64,000 nucleotides of DNA from Draba incana. Lineage: Eukaryota; Streptophyta; Magnoliopsida; Brassicales; Brassicaceae. The DNA lies in assembly GCA_963576765.1 (NCBI GenBank), contig OY755202.1, positions 18,972,001-19,036,000 of the forward strand, read 5' to 3'. Position 1 is the first letter of the stretch. Every line of letters begins with the position of its first letter. This document shows, in pieces, positions 35,500-46,965 of the stretch. The notes beneath the pieces are model-generated. The model saw nothing but the letters and a program-made list of their open reading frames with translations. It had not been told where the DNA came from and ran no database searches. The position numbers and the translations under genes are program-made.

Positions 35500-35713
35500 T
35501 CTCCGACCACCGTCGTTCTCTCTCTCTCCAGCCACCGCCGGTCTCTCTCTCCCGCTCCTCTCTCTCTCTCTCTCCCACTCTCCACCGCCTCTCTCTCTCC
35601 CTCTCCTCTCCCTCTCCCTCTCCTCTCCGCCGCCGCCGCTCCTTCCTTCCGCCGCCGCCGTCCCTTCTCCTCCTCCGCATCTCCGTCCGCCGTCAGCTAC
35701 CGCCGGAAAACAA
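35500..35713 (+). promoter_or_regulatory. CT-rich leader of tnpA
   Basis: A long pyrimidine-rich stretch (TCTC and CCGCCG runs) directly precedes the tnpA start codon at 35714, resembling the CT-rich 5' leaders of plant genes. It follows the internal repeat block. Confidence 0.5.
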
Positions 35714-37828
35714 ATGGTAATATATATATATATATATTTTAATTTAAAATATTTTATATATATTTCCAATTAGTTATAAATTAGTTATATATATTAGTTA
35801 TGGAATTTGAAATGAAATTTATTTTAGAAAATGGTTTTATGAAATATGTAGTAAATAGAATTTAGGAAATTTGGTATGAAATAGATTTTAGGAAAAATGT
35901 AGGAAATAAATTTTAGGAAATGAAATTGAATTTAGATTTGATAAGTTATGGAATTTAATTTAGATTTGATAAGTTATAGATTTGAATTTAGATTTTTTGA
36001 AATTTATTTATGTAAAGTCAAATAAAACAAATTTATGAGTTTTTTGAATTTAAAATATTTATTTAAAATTAAAACCGAATTTAAAATATTTATTTAAAAT
36101 AAAACGAAATTTAAAATAATTATTTAAAATTAAAACCGAATTTAAAAGCTATTTTTAGATAATATAAAATAAGGCATACTTGCAAAAATAGACCAAAACT
36201 TGAAGTCAAAGCTAAAACTAACCTTTTCCTCTCCTCTCTTTAAAATTCCTACGAATTACCCTTAATGAATCTGTGTATTAACGAATATGCCACTCATCAG
36301 ACTGTTATTAGAGTCTAACCATTTTTTCAATAGGCCTAAGGGCATTCTCAGATCTAACTTATTTACGGAAATGCCATTGTCATCAATTCTCAACCTCCAC
36401 GACAACCACCATGGTCGACGAGTTAATGCAGTAAGTTACACGTTATTTCCGCCTTTAAAGCTCAAGGATAGAGCACTCCAACACTTTTCGCGACTACTCT
36501 CTCCGATTTCTCCAGATTTTCCTTTGCGTTTCCGTTTAAAACCTACCGAAATCGGAAATAATGTCATAAAAACGGCAAACGACGACAGGGCTGGCGGGAT
36601 TTCAGTGGGATTATATGATCTGGGCGGCCAAGGAGGGCGAAATGAAACTCGAAACCAATATAGGTACGATTTTTGCATATCGTTGAATTGCAGATCTGAG
36701 TTGTATACTCAGACTGCTTTAGAAGTCTGTTCAAACTCAACTAGTCAACGAGAGGGTAGTTTTGCAATTGACATTTAACTAGTCAGATTCAATATGAAGT
36801 CTGCTAATTTCCTTTGAAACGAAAAAAATTATGAAAATTCCTCTAATCGAGGCATTGGGTAGTTTTGCAATTGACCGAAAAATTGACTTTCTATTAAGAC
36901 TTCATTTTCTGTCTGCAGGAAAATCAGTCACTTTGACCGCAAGTTGACTGTCTATTCAGACGGAATCGGAAATCTAAAAAAAAAGGGTACTAGTTGTAAT
37001 TGACCGAAAATTTTCATATGTTGACCTATTTGGGGGGAATAATATCAGTCTTCTATTTAAGTCTTGGTTAGATCGAAAAACTTTCAGACTTCTATGGGAG
37101 TCTGCAATTTATGAATTTTTTCAGACGGCTTAGATAGTCTGATTTCACAGATTTTGGTCAACGCAAAAAATACACAAATTTTTGTCAGACATCTTTGGTA
37201 GTCTAAATGATTTTGCAGACCGCGATGGAAGTCTAAATAAAAAAGTCAAAGTTCAGTGAATGAAAAAATACCTCACCACAATTTTTAGACTGCCCGGCCG
37301 ATAAAAGAAGTCTGACATGAAAAGTCAATATTTTGGTCAATGTCAGAAATACCTTTCGATTTTTTTTCAGACAGCTAGAGCAGTCTGACGGAAATGTCAA
37401 AGTTTGGTCAATTGCAAAAATAGTCTTTTCAGACTACTATAGTAGTCTGGGTTGGTAACTTTATCAGACGGCATCCGCAGTCTTCTACATCAAAATCGAA
37501 TTGCAAAAATACACTCCTCTTCAGACTGACATAGAAGTCTGGAAGTTTAAATCTTCCAGACTTACTTGGCAGTCTGATGTTTTAAATTTTGAAAACCGTT
37601 TTTTTTTTGTATATTTGTGATGAATTTCGTTGATTTTAAATTTTTAATAGGTGTGTTACCTGTATATGTTCACCCTGTGTTAGTATCAAATGTTTATGTT
37701 GTGTAATTATTTTTCAATAATTTTTTCATAAGTTCAGGCAATGTAGCTAATTAAATAAGACTTCGTTAGATGTCTGAAATTTCCACTGAGATCGCTAACT
37801 TTGGTTTAAATGATTTTTTGGACAGATA

Positions 37829-40381
37829 ATGGTGCAATTACTTGTTAATGTTGGTGAATGGATTGTGAGAGACTTGATATGGCATTTTGTGGTGGATCCT
37901 CTCAAAGGTGGGCGGTTTATCACTTTGGGCGACGAGTCTACATATTGTGAACTTGTTGAGATGATTCAAGATGATTATATGCTGGACAAGAAAACCGACT
38001 TGGTAGACTTATCATATCCATTACTGAAACCACTCTTGCAACAGTTCGGTCCGGATAGCCCTCCTATTTATGTCACCAATGATAGGCAAGTAAGGAGCAT
38101 GGTCGAGTTAGCTACTGCCCATTTAATCCGTCTTTGTGTCTCGAGGCAATCTGAATTACCTACTCAAAATGCGGGGAATCACGATGTAAAAGATGAAGAT
38201 GAAGATGAAGATGAAGATGAGGAAGACGAAGACTGGGAAGATGAAGATGTGGGCTCAGTATCAGATGATTCTATTTGTGGTGCTTTTGGACGTGGTCGTG
38301 GTGACGAACCAGAGCAAGATTTCATGAAACACGCAGAGTCTTACTATGATGGTGTAGATTATAGCATGTATGGTAAAGTGAGAGGTGAAGATGAAGATGA
38401 TAAAGAAGATGTAGATTATAAGACGTATGAGTTGCATTGTGTGGTCGACCGATTTGTTGGCCGAGGAAGGAATTGGTCCGACGCCATCTATGTCGGGAAA
38501 GTGTTTTGATAGCAAGCAAGATCTTATAACAGAGCTGCGTTTGACGGCCATAATGAGGAAATACGCATTTAGAGTAGAGAGGTCTACCAAGAGCCTGTTT
38601 GTCGTTGAATGTGTTGTGGAAGAATGCAACTGGAGGCTTAGAGCGGCTGTAAAGAACGAACCAAACAAGTTTTGGGTGACGATCTATAATAGATGTCACA
38701 CATGTACACCGCCGGACCGGAAGGCTAAGAAAAAAAGTCATACACCGCGTTATGTAGGTTGGTTGTTTCTAGATTCCTTTGGAATAATTGAGAATATTAC
38801 ACCAAGGCATGTCATAGTATCAATGAAGAAGCAGTTTGGGATGAAGTTGAGCTACACAACCGCATACAGAGCGTTGTTACATGCTCAGAAGTTGGTGAGA
38901 GGCTCAGCGGAAGATGGCTACGAGAGGCTCCCTGATTTATTGCATGGACTCGAGCAAATCAACCCGGGAACGAAAACTGCTCTAGAACTCGATGAGGATA
39001 ATAGATTTAAATATCTATTTATTGCATTTGGAGCTTGTATAGAGGGGTTTAAGTATCTTAGAAGAGTCATTGTGGTAGACGGTACGCATCTTACGGGCCC
39101 GTATGGAGGTGTTATGCTAGTGGCGGCATCACAAGACGCCAATTTTCAAGTCTTTCCGTTGGCTTTTGGCATTGTAGACTCTGAGAATGATGCCTTGTGG
39201 GACTGGTTTTTCACAAATCTGGCAGCCTGCATTACAGACCAATATCCACTGGTCATTGTCTCAGATAGGCACACCTTCATCATAAATGCTATTGAAAAGG
39301 TTCTTCCTTGGGCAAATCGAGGGATTTGTTATTACCATCTACAAAACAACATAGTCAAACATTTCAGGGGAAAAGATCTTTTGTACTTGGTGAAAAACGC
39401 AGCGTACGCATATACGATGTATGATTATAACCGATACATGGCCTCCATACAAGCGGTAAATCCTGACCTTGCTAAATACTTGGTGGACGCGGATCCGAGT
39501 CTATGGTCACACGTTCATTTCGCTGGAGACAGGTATAATCATCAAATGCATTTTAATTACCAGACTTCTAGTGAAGTCTGGTTTACCAGACTTCTAGTGC
39601 AGTGTGATTTAATATTGTCAGACTGTTCGAGAAGTCTGATAGCTATCAGTCTGTAGTTTTAGTCTGATATGTAACTTTTCTTGTTTTCACCTGGGTTGAC
39701 CGCGTTAACTTTTTTGGAGAAAGGTACAACATAAAGACGAGCAACTTAGCAGAAACAATAAACTTCGTAGTGAAGAAGGCAAAAGGATATCCCATCTCTT
39801 TCCTCTTGGAGTTCATTCAAGAGAAGCTAGGGACGTGGTTTTGTAAAAGGCGGCTAGATGCCTTGAGTCTGACAACAAGATATAGCTGAGGAGTGGAATA
39901 TTTGATGGCTATTCGTCAATATTATGCGGACTACATGACGGCGGAACGCGATGATGGGTATCGATTCGTTGTGAAGGGAGGACATAGGGATTGTGTTGTC
40001 GATTTGCACAACCGAACGTGTGAAAGTGGAGTGTGGGATTACGAAAAGATACCTTGCTCACATGCAATCTGCGCTGCACCAGAAATTGAACTACACCCAT
40101 ATACACTGGCATGCCCATCATATCAAAGAGATTATTTGTTTAAGGCATACGCGTTGAGCATCCTTCCGAAGAACTCTACTACGAAAACGCCAAACACCGT
40201 ACGTGTCCGTCCGCCAGAATACAAACGTCCTCCTGGAAGACAGAAGAAGTCCAGGTGGCAAAGTTGGCTAGAAATTGCCAAGTCCAAGGGCCATAAACCA
40301 CACAAGGTTCCCAAGCAATATACTTGTTCTAATTGTAATCAACCAGGCCACAAAAAAACAAAATGTGTGAGCAAAAAATAG
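37829..40381 (+). pseudogene. MULE transposase (MURA-like)
   Basis: The first frame, 37829-38509, has an acidic stretch of Asp/Glu repeats. A one-base frameshift near 38505 leads into the MuDR DNA-binding domain (DSKQDLITELRLTAIMRKYA, ECVVEECNWRLRAAVK). The DDE transposase domain follows: RVIVVDGTHLTGPYGG (first Asp), PLVIVSDRHTFIINAIEK (second Asp), GICYYHLQNNI. An intron is likely at 39533-39723 (GDR joined to YNIKTSN). A stop near 39887 precedes a SWIM-type zinc finger (CESGVWDYEKIPCSHAI, about 40018-40070) and a CCHC knuckle (CSNCNQPGHKKTKC, about 40325-40366). Catalytic residues are visible but the frame is broken. Confidence 0.88.
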
Positions 40382-40680
40382 TCTTTTCGTCAGACTACCA
40401 TAGCAGTCTGTTTGATATCTTCTATCAGACGGCTTCCGCAGTCTGTTCTATATATTGTATATGAGAAGGTATTGTATTTCGTTTCTTAAACTTTGGTTGT
40501 TGAGGTTTGCTTAAACCTAATTTGTAGTACTTGTGTGTTTGCTTCATCGTCAGGTCTAAAAAGACTAAAACATAATTCAATAAAAACAGATAGAAACAGA
40601 ACATCAGACTGCAAAACAAGTCGGATAAGTTTTAATTACACCATATATGCAAAGTTTCATTGTTTTCGGGAATCCAAAAG

Positions 40681-41385
40681 TTAAAGGGGAATATCATCGT
40701 AGACGTCTAGCAATTGATTCTCCTCCTCAGTACGTTCCTCTTGACCGGTTCGGCCGAGCTTAGTCAATATCTCATACGCAAGCTTGTCTCTGCATGACTT
40801 CATGTTCTTATCACACAGCCACTTCGGGAACGGCATCCCAAGAGAATGGAACTCAATATACTTCAATCTATACACCCCACAATCACCTATCTGGGTGTTT
40901 TGGGGAAATCCCGAGGTCTTCACAATCGTGAAGGTGTATCGCTCAAGAGTATACTTCCAAGTATCATCTACCGAGGCCAGACAATGCATAACGTAGGGAA
41001 AGATCACAGCTAATGTAGCTATTGTGGTGTCTCCTTCATCATTACCTGTTCCATCAACATCAACCCCACCATCCTCACAACCACCGTCCTCACCACCGTG
41101 AGGATGACCACCATCTTCACCACCATCTAATCCACAAGCTAATTGACCATCTAGGCCGCCATCTAATCCGCCATCTAATCCACCATCTAAGCCAATGGCA
41201 GCCTCATCCTCACCACCACCAGCATTTGAATTCTCACCTTTATCAAGATTAGCCTTATCCTTATCCTTCTTATTCTTCATGTCCTTCTTATTCTTCTTCG
41301 TCGGCGTATTCCCTTCACCATCACCAACACCTAAACCATCAGACCCTGACTTTCCCTCGGTGACCACGGCGAAGGGAGAGAAATA
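40681..41385 (-). pseudogene. Ulp1-like cysteine protease fragment in the MULE
   Basis: Convergent to the transposase gene. The C-terminal half has the Ulp1 (peptidase C48) active-site Cys segment, NTQIGDCGVYRLKYIEFHSL, and LCDKNMKSCRDKLAYEIL, matching the Ulp1-like proteins carried by plant MULEs. The His and Asp of the triad, which should lie about 60-100 residues upstream, are absent; in their place is a low-complexity region of GLDGG and GGEDGG repeats plus a Lys-rich stretch. No ATG opens the frame at 41367 (the codon is GTG), so an upstream exon is missing or unrecognised. Truncated and probably not an active protease. Confidence 0.75.
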
Positions 41386-41566
41386 GATCTTGGAATCAAA
41401 AAAGACAAGAGTTCAGTCCTGGTGACGTTCTAGAAATCAGTATCGAGAAGGTGACGGATTGAGGGGAAGAGAGTAGTAGAAGAAACTTACCGGCGCAGAC
41501 ACAGGGGATGATCGAAGCGACGAATTCCAGAGAAAACGATGAAGACGAAGATGTCGGTTCGGTTTC

Positions 41567-41569
<3 letters not shown>

Positions 41570-41614
<45 letters not shown>
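41570..41614. repeat. (GA)n microsatellite in the MULE
   Basis: A run of GA dinucleotides just upstream (on minus) of the Ulp1-like gene; it would be a CT-rich leader on the minus strand. Confidence 0.9.
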
Positions 41615-41618
<4 letters not shown>

Positions 41619-44600
41619 TGTGTCGGTTTTTTTTTTCTCGGTAACTGTAAAAAAAATGATGGGATAAAAAAACCCTTTTATATTTGACCTAATTTGCGGT
41701 TAAAAAAGCATGAGACTTCTAAAGAAGTCTGAAAGTTTGGGCGGCAATATTCCCGCCTTTTTACTAGTGCTTTATACTAATATTTTAATTCCAGCCTTTT
41801 CAATTCCTGGTATTTTTTATTATTTTAAAAACGTCAGACTTCTAAAGAAGTCTGAAATTGTTGGCGGCAATATTCCCGCTTTTTTCTAGTGGTTTTTACT
41901 AATATTTTAATTCCTTGTATTTTCAATTATTTTCAAAACGGAAGACTCTTTAAGAGAAAACGAAAAGTCCGACCTCTATAAAAGACTCTTGAGTAATCTG
42001 TTATCAGACCTCTATAAAAGTCTGAATGAATCAGCCCGTCATTTAAGGAGAAAACACCACGTGTAATCGCCAAGTCCGAGACGACAGGTTTAAAAATTCC
42101 CAAAAATCAAAAAATTTCTAAAAAATCGAAATTCAAAAAATGTCAAAGAAATCGAAAAGTTCAGGTCCTTATCAGACTTCTCTTTCTTTTATAATCAGAC
42201 TGCCAGAGAAGTCTGTATTGAGAGCCTTAAAACAACCAAATAAATCTGTCTTTACACTTCAAGAAACGAGGTAAATGTCAAATTAATAAGCTGTAATTAT
42301 ATTTTGAGAGACCAGGCATCATATTCAAATATTGAGGGTCCATAATCTGTTTCCCAATTACAAACTTACAAAAACAGTGACCCTCCGACGTATTACAAAA
42401 TAAGTGTCCCCGACAAAATGTCTACATAGCAAAGGATTTTTCAATCATAAACAAAAACATAACAAAAACACAAACAGAGATGATGAGGGCGACAAAAACA
42501 AACGCAACAGCCTTCATCTTTCGTAACAGTGTCTCTCCAAATCTGCAGGGGATGGATCTCGGAACAGTGTCTCTCCAACCTTCATCTTTAGGAAACAACC
42601 TCTCGTAGTCTCTTCGATCCCTTCACCATGATCGCCGGTCCAATAAACTCCGGGATGTGAAGGGAGTCGACGGGAGGTGGTGGCCGGCGAGCTTGGTGAG
42701 GTATTGAAGAGTCTTCGAGAAAAAGAGAGAAACTGTTTTTTGGTTTTTTTTTGCAGATCTAAAATTTTGTAGGGCTTTTTACTAATATTTTAAGTTTGGG
42801 CGGCAATATTCCCGCTTTTTTTAGGGCTTTTTACTAATATATTTTAATTCTTGTTTTTTCAATTATTTTTAAAACGTCAGACTTCAAATAGAAGTCTGAA
42901 ATTTTAGGCGTCAATTTTTCAAAAGTTTTAAATTATCAGACTTCAGAAGATGTTTAATGATGTTCACACTTCATTCACATTTTGACATAGTTAACACAAC
43001 ACAGATATACATATATAGAGACGATTTGGGAAGTATTGAAATTAAATTTCGTGATATTAACTCACGATTTTAAACATGTAAGGTAAAGTATGACGTAAAC
43101 CTCAATATTTTAGATTAAATCTACTAATTTAATCTGTCAGACTGTCGGAAAAGTTTGATAAGCCCTAAATCTAATATTTTGCACTTATCAGTGAAAATAT
43201 TAAAAACGAACCTATATTTTGCATCAAATTCGTTAAATATAGGCACCTTACAACACATATGTGCAAATTTAACATTTCAAAAGTAAATTTGTTAATCCAT
43301 GAATCTAAACCCTAAATTTATAGGTAAATGCTTCTTACATGTTTCTTACATTTCAAAGCATGTTTTCAGCTGAACATCATACTTTACCTTACATGTAGTC
43401 AATGTGATTTAATATCACGAAATTTAATTTCAATACTTCAATAATCGTCTCTATTTAATTTATGTACAAGTAATTTTGAGAAAATAATTTTTTACAATTT
43501 TTAAATTTAAATTTACTAGTTAATTAAATATCAGACTTCTCCAGAAGTCTGATTTTTTTAGGATATGTGCATAATTAACTAACCTTGTTTAATTTGATTG
43601 AAGTTTATGAAATTTTAATTTCTAAACATCGACATCGTCAATATTTAATTTTTGTCCAAACAATTGCTAACAAATATTTTTATTTTATTTTATAATTTAA
43701 ATTTACTAATTTAATCAGTATCAGACTTTTGTTAGAGTCGAATATCAGACCTCTAAAGAAGTCTGACACGCCCGAAGGTTAAAATGGTAATATCGGTTTC
43801 GCGTTTTTTGAAATGGAATTGAATTTAGATTTAATAAGTTATGGAATTGAATTTAGATTTGCTAAGTTATAGATTTGAATTTAGATTTTATGAAATTTAT
43901 TTATGTAAAGTCAAATAAAACTAATTTAGGAGTTTTTTGGATGTTAAAATAATTTTTTTAAATGAAAAACGAATTTACAAGTTATTTTTCGATAATATAA
44001 AATAATTTCATAAATGTTAAATTTATTTCGAAAATATAAATTTATTTCCTAAATATAAAATATCTAAATTTTTCCAAAAATTATTTCAGCACTATAAATT
44101 TATTTCCTAAATTTAAAATTTATATTTTACATTTTCAAATTTAATAAATTTGTTTTATTTTATAGGGTGATCGACGTCATCCTCCATCATACGGCCAGTT
44201 ATTTGGCGAGGATGCTTCGATTCCCGGATCCGATGGTCGTCGCGGATCCGGATCAGGATCGGGGTCGGGTTCGTAGGCTGCGAACTATCGTCTACGACCT
44301 CCGCCACAGGCTCCGCCACGAGCTCCGCTCCGAGCTCCGCCACGAGCTCCGCCACCGCCTCAGCCAGAGCCTCATCCAGAGCCAGAAGAAGGCGAAGATG
44401 ATCATCCCGATGACCACAATGAGCCCCCTCCACCGGCAAACGCGCCTCTTATGATGCGGATTTCTGAGCTTCTCCGCCAACCTGGACGTGAGACACGGCT
44501 TACGATTATCCATCCGTTGAGGCCTCGTGGTACATTATGGTATGTTTTAATTTTTTTCAATATTACTAATTAAATTTGTTTTGTGTAATTAATTTTTAAT

Positions 44601-45954
44601 TACTAAGTTATAATTAAATTATTAACATCTAATATTTTGTTTAATAGGTTTACGGATAACAAGGTTGCGTGTTCGGTCACCAAGGCAATCAAGGGCCACT
44701 TCACTATGCCGCATCCTAATTGGAGCATGACGCCGCAGAATGTTCAGGATATTTGGTTTGAGTCATGGGCGGTAAGTCATTTTATATTATTTAATTTTAT
44801 TTAATAAATTATTTGATTATAAATATATTCATAACATTATTCGTATTTTTGTAGCAAGGGTGGCATTGGGAGGAACCTCATACTTTCGAAGTGCGAGCGG
44901 CGTTCGAGAGGAAGGCCCTAAAGCGTCTCAACGGTTACGTCACGAACTTGAAGAAAGCGTGGGGCAAGAAAGGCGATGAGGCGAAGCCGCTCGGGATGGG
45001 TCCCAAATCGGTGGTTAAATCGGGGAAGTGTTCTGCATCCCGTCTCACGCCGGTGGCTGAAGGAGATGGACCTTCAAAGCATTGTGCGGGTCAATCATCA
45101 TACGCCACAGTACGACTAGACATGGTAATATTTGTATTAAATTAATTTATTTGATTATTTATATTATAAATATTTATTTATTATATATTTCATTTTTATC
45201 TCTGTTTATTTTTGTTTAACAGGCTGATGGCGGTGATCTTCCTCTGATGGTTAAAGTGATGGAGAAAACTCATCGGAGGAAGGATGGGACGTTTGTTACC
45301 GCTCAAGCGGAACAAACGTTCAACACGTACAATGCACGACTGGAAGAGCTAGATGAGTCTGTCCAGTCTACGATGGGTCTCGAAGATTTCGATAGACTTT
45401 ACGAGGAGGTAATTTATTAGGTTTTTATTTTATATTATAACTTATTTTTAATTATTATTTTATTGTATAACACTTTTATTTTTTAGGTTGCACCGAAGAA
45501 GAAAGGACGAACGATGCGTGTTGGATCCATCAAAGATGTCCCGGCAGCTTGTTCGTCTTCTCAATATTCTTACTCGCCGGGTTCGTCTCAGCCGCGTTTG
45601 ACCGCTGAGTTGCAAGCTGCTAAAGCTGAGATTGCGGAGCTAAAGACCCATGTCTCGTCATTGAGCAGTCTCTTTGACATCATTGCAGTGGATAACCCGA
45701 CATTAGCCACTGCCTTGCAAGGGATGAATCGTCCTCCACCGCCTCCTACACCTCTCGGTGCAACGCAGTTCCACCAAGAGTTCGAAGATATCGTTAACCT
45801 AAGGACCCAACAACCGCCGTCGGATTAGCGTTTTAATTTAATTTGTAACGGATAATTTTATTTTGTATCGGATAATTTTTAATTTTTATTATAATAATTA
45901 TAATAATTTTTAATTTATAATTTTGTATAATAATTTTTTTTTTTAAATGTTATC

Positions 45955-46325
45955 ATTCGATGCTAATTCGATGTAGCGTCGAATTAGCGTCGAATGAATC
46001 AGGTGTCGACAGTAATTCGACGCTAATTTAGCATCGAATTACCATCGATTTAGCATCCATTTAGCATCGAAACGTTTCGATGCTTATTTGACGCTAAAGT
46101 CGCGTCGATTTAGCGTCGAAATATTGTGTCGGATTAGCGTCGAGCATCCGACGCTAAATTAGGGTCGAATTAGCTTCGAACTTCATTTCGACGCTAAAAT
46201 AGCGTCGAAATAGCGTCGACGGTTTAACGTCAAAATGTATTTCGACGCTAAATCGATTCGACGCTAAATCGACGCTAAGAGGTTTTAGCGTCGAATTAGC
46301 GTCGAAATATGCCGACGCTAAATCA
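45955..46325. repeat. Right subterminal repeats of the CACTA element
   Basis: Dense TAGCGTCGA/TCGACGCTA motifs in both orientations, mirroring the left end, immediately inside the right terminal inverted repeat. Confidence 0.88.
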
Positions 46326-46344
46326 GTGTTTTCTTGTAGTGAAT

Positions 46345-46965
46345 CTGTAAATCTCAAGTAAGTTTATAACTTTTTAGAGTTGTTACGTTATAATTGATGC
46401 AAACGAAATAATTGGTTAGACAAGTATAAAATTAACATCATTATAGTATATCTTTTCTGAATATAGATATTACAACTCATAGTGGCTTCGAGAAGAAAAT
46501 AACAAGAAAGCTCCCCAGAGATTTAGATATTACTAGAGAAAGAAAAAGTTGCATCATGACATATTTTATAGATAAAGATGAAAGAAGAGAGGTCAATGTT
46601 GAATATCCCAATTTCTCTTTATGCTTTAGATATTTTGGTAGTGGTGATGCACTGCATGATAGTTTCATCCTAGAACCTCTAAAATGGTGGGTTGTACATG
46701 GAGCTTCAACGTCAAGGCTTCAAACCTTAGCATTTAAGTTGTTTGGACAACCTTTTTAATCTCATGTTGTGAAATGAATTGGAGCATCTACAAGTTTATA
46801 CATTCTGCAACAAGAAACAAGATTGCTCCACATTGAGCAGAATATTTGGTGTTTGTACACACCAATCTCCGTCTTCTATCTAAAAGAAGTCTTTCTTACA
46901 AAGATTGGCCCAATTATATGTGGGATGTTGGAGGTGATCAATTTGATTCATTAGATGAGACTAAT
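46345..46965 (+). pseudogene. hAT transposase, dimerisation-domain part
   Basis: This continues the gene interrupted at 29950. Bases 46556-46757 carry EVNVEYPNFSLCFRYFG and LKWWVVHGASTSRLQTLAFK, followed by LFGQPF, the C-terminal hAT dimerisation region. After frameshifts the text reads on toward WDVGGDQFDSLDETN at 46921-46965, where the Athila-like element is inserted. Confidence 0.8.

Larger units (their letters stand above)
36700..43765. repeat. Dispersed CAGAC...GTCTG inverted repeats
   Basis: About 30 copies of a short inverted repeat, arms TCAGACT(T/G) and AGTCTGA with a 4-12 bp centre. Clear copies: 37430-37450, 39561-39580, 41711-41732, 41834-41855 and 43531-43552. They are found throughout non-coding parts of the MULE, including the intron of the transposase gene, but hardly in its coding exons. 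Confidence 0.85.
36172..43811. mobile_element. Mutator-like element with Ulp1-like gene (Kaonashi/VANDAL-like)
   Basis: Foreign sequence inside tnpA intron 1. It carries a MURA transposase gene on plus, an Ulp1-like protease fragment on minus, and about 30 short CAGAC...GTCTG inverted repeats. No terminal inverted repeat is apparent, which fits the non-TIR MULE groups that often carry Ulp1-like genes. Boundaries are inferred: left where intron sequence ends (GATAATATAAAATA, then AGGCATACTTGC), right where intron-type sequence resumes. Instead of a 9-bp TSD it is flanked by a direct repeat of about 200-250 bp (35918-36171 and 43812-44005). Confidence 0.75.
35714..45828 (+). pseudogene. CACTA tnpA-like gene (Transposase_24), six exons
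   Basis: Exons: 35714-35716 (ATG only), 44166-44539, 44648-44771, 44855-45124, 45223-45408 and 45487-45828. All introns are GT/AG and the phases agree. Exon 2 starts GDRRHPPSYGQLFG and has a Gly-Ser stretch, then an in-frame TAG at 44274, then a Pro/Glu-rich region and LRQPGRETRLTI. Exons 3-5 hold the plant Transposase_24 (Ptta/En_Spm) domain: MPHPNWSMTPQNVQDIWFES, WHWEEPHTFEVRAAFE, KTHRRKDGTFVTAQAE. The C-terminus has a short coiled-coil-like segment (LQAAKAEIAELKTHVSSL). This class binds subterminal repeats. The 8.4-kb first intron carries the MULE. Apart from the single stop the frame is clean. Confidence 0.82.
29954..46341 (+). mobile_element. CACTA (En/Spm) transposon, 16.4 kb, with nested MULE
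   Basis: The termini are perfect inverted repeats, CACTACAAGAAAAC (29954-29967) and its complement (46328-46341), with a 3-bp TSD AAT (29951-29953 and 46342-46344), exactly as expected for CACTA elements. It carries tnpD-like and tnpA-like (Transposase_24) genes, both on the plus strand, and subterminal repeats built from TAGCGTCGA/TCGACGCTA at both ends, plus an unusual internal block. It splits a hAT transposase gene. A Mutator-like element lies in the tnpA first intron. Confidence 0.95.

Noticed and set aside
35438..35769. Glu/Arg/Gly-rich minus-strand protein
   Set aside because: Complement of the CT-rich tnpA leader; low complexity only.
38261..38741. Minus-strand frames over the MURA gene
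   Set aside because: Shadows of the plus-strand acidic and DNA-binding regions; no recognisable domain.
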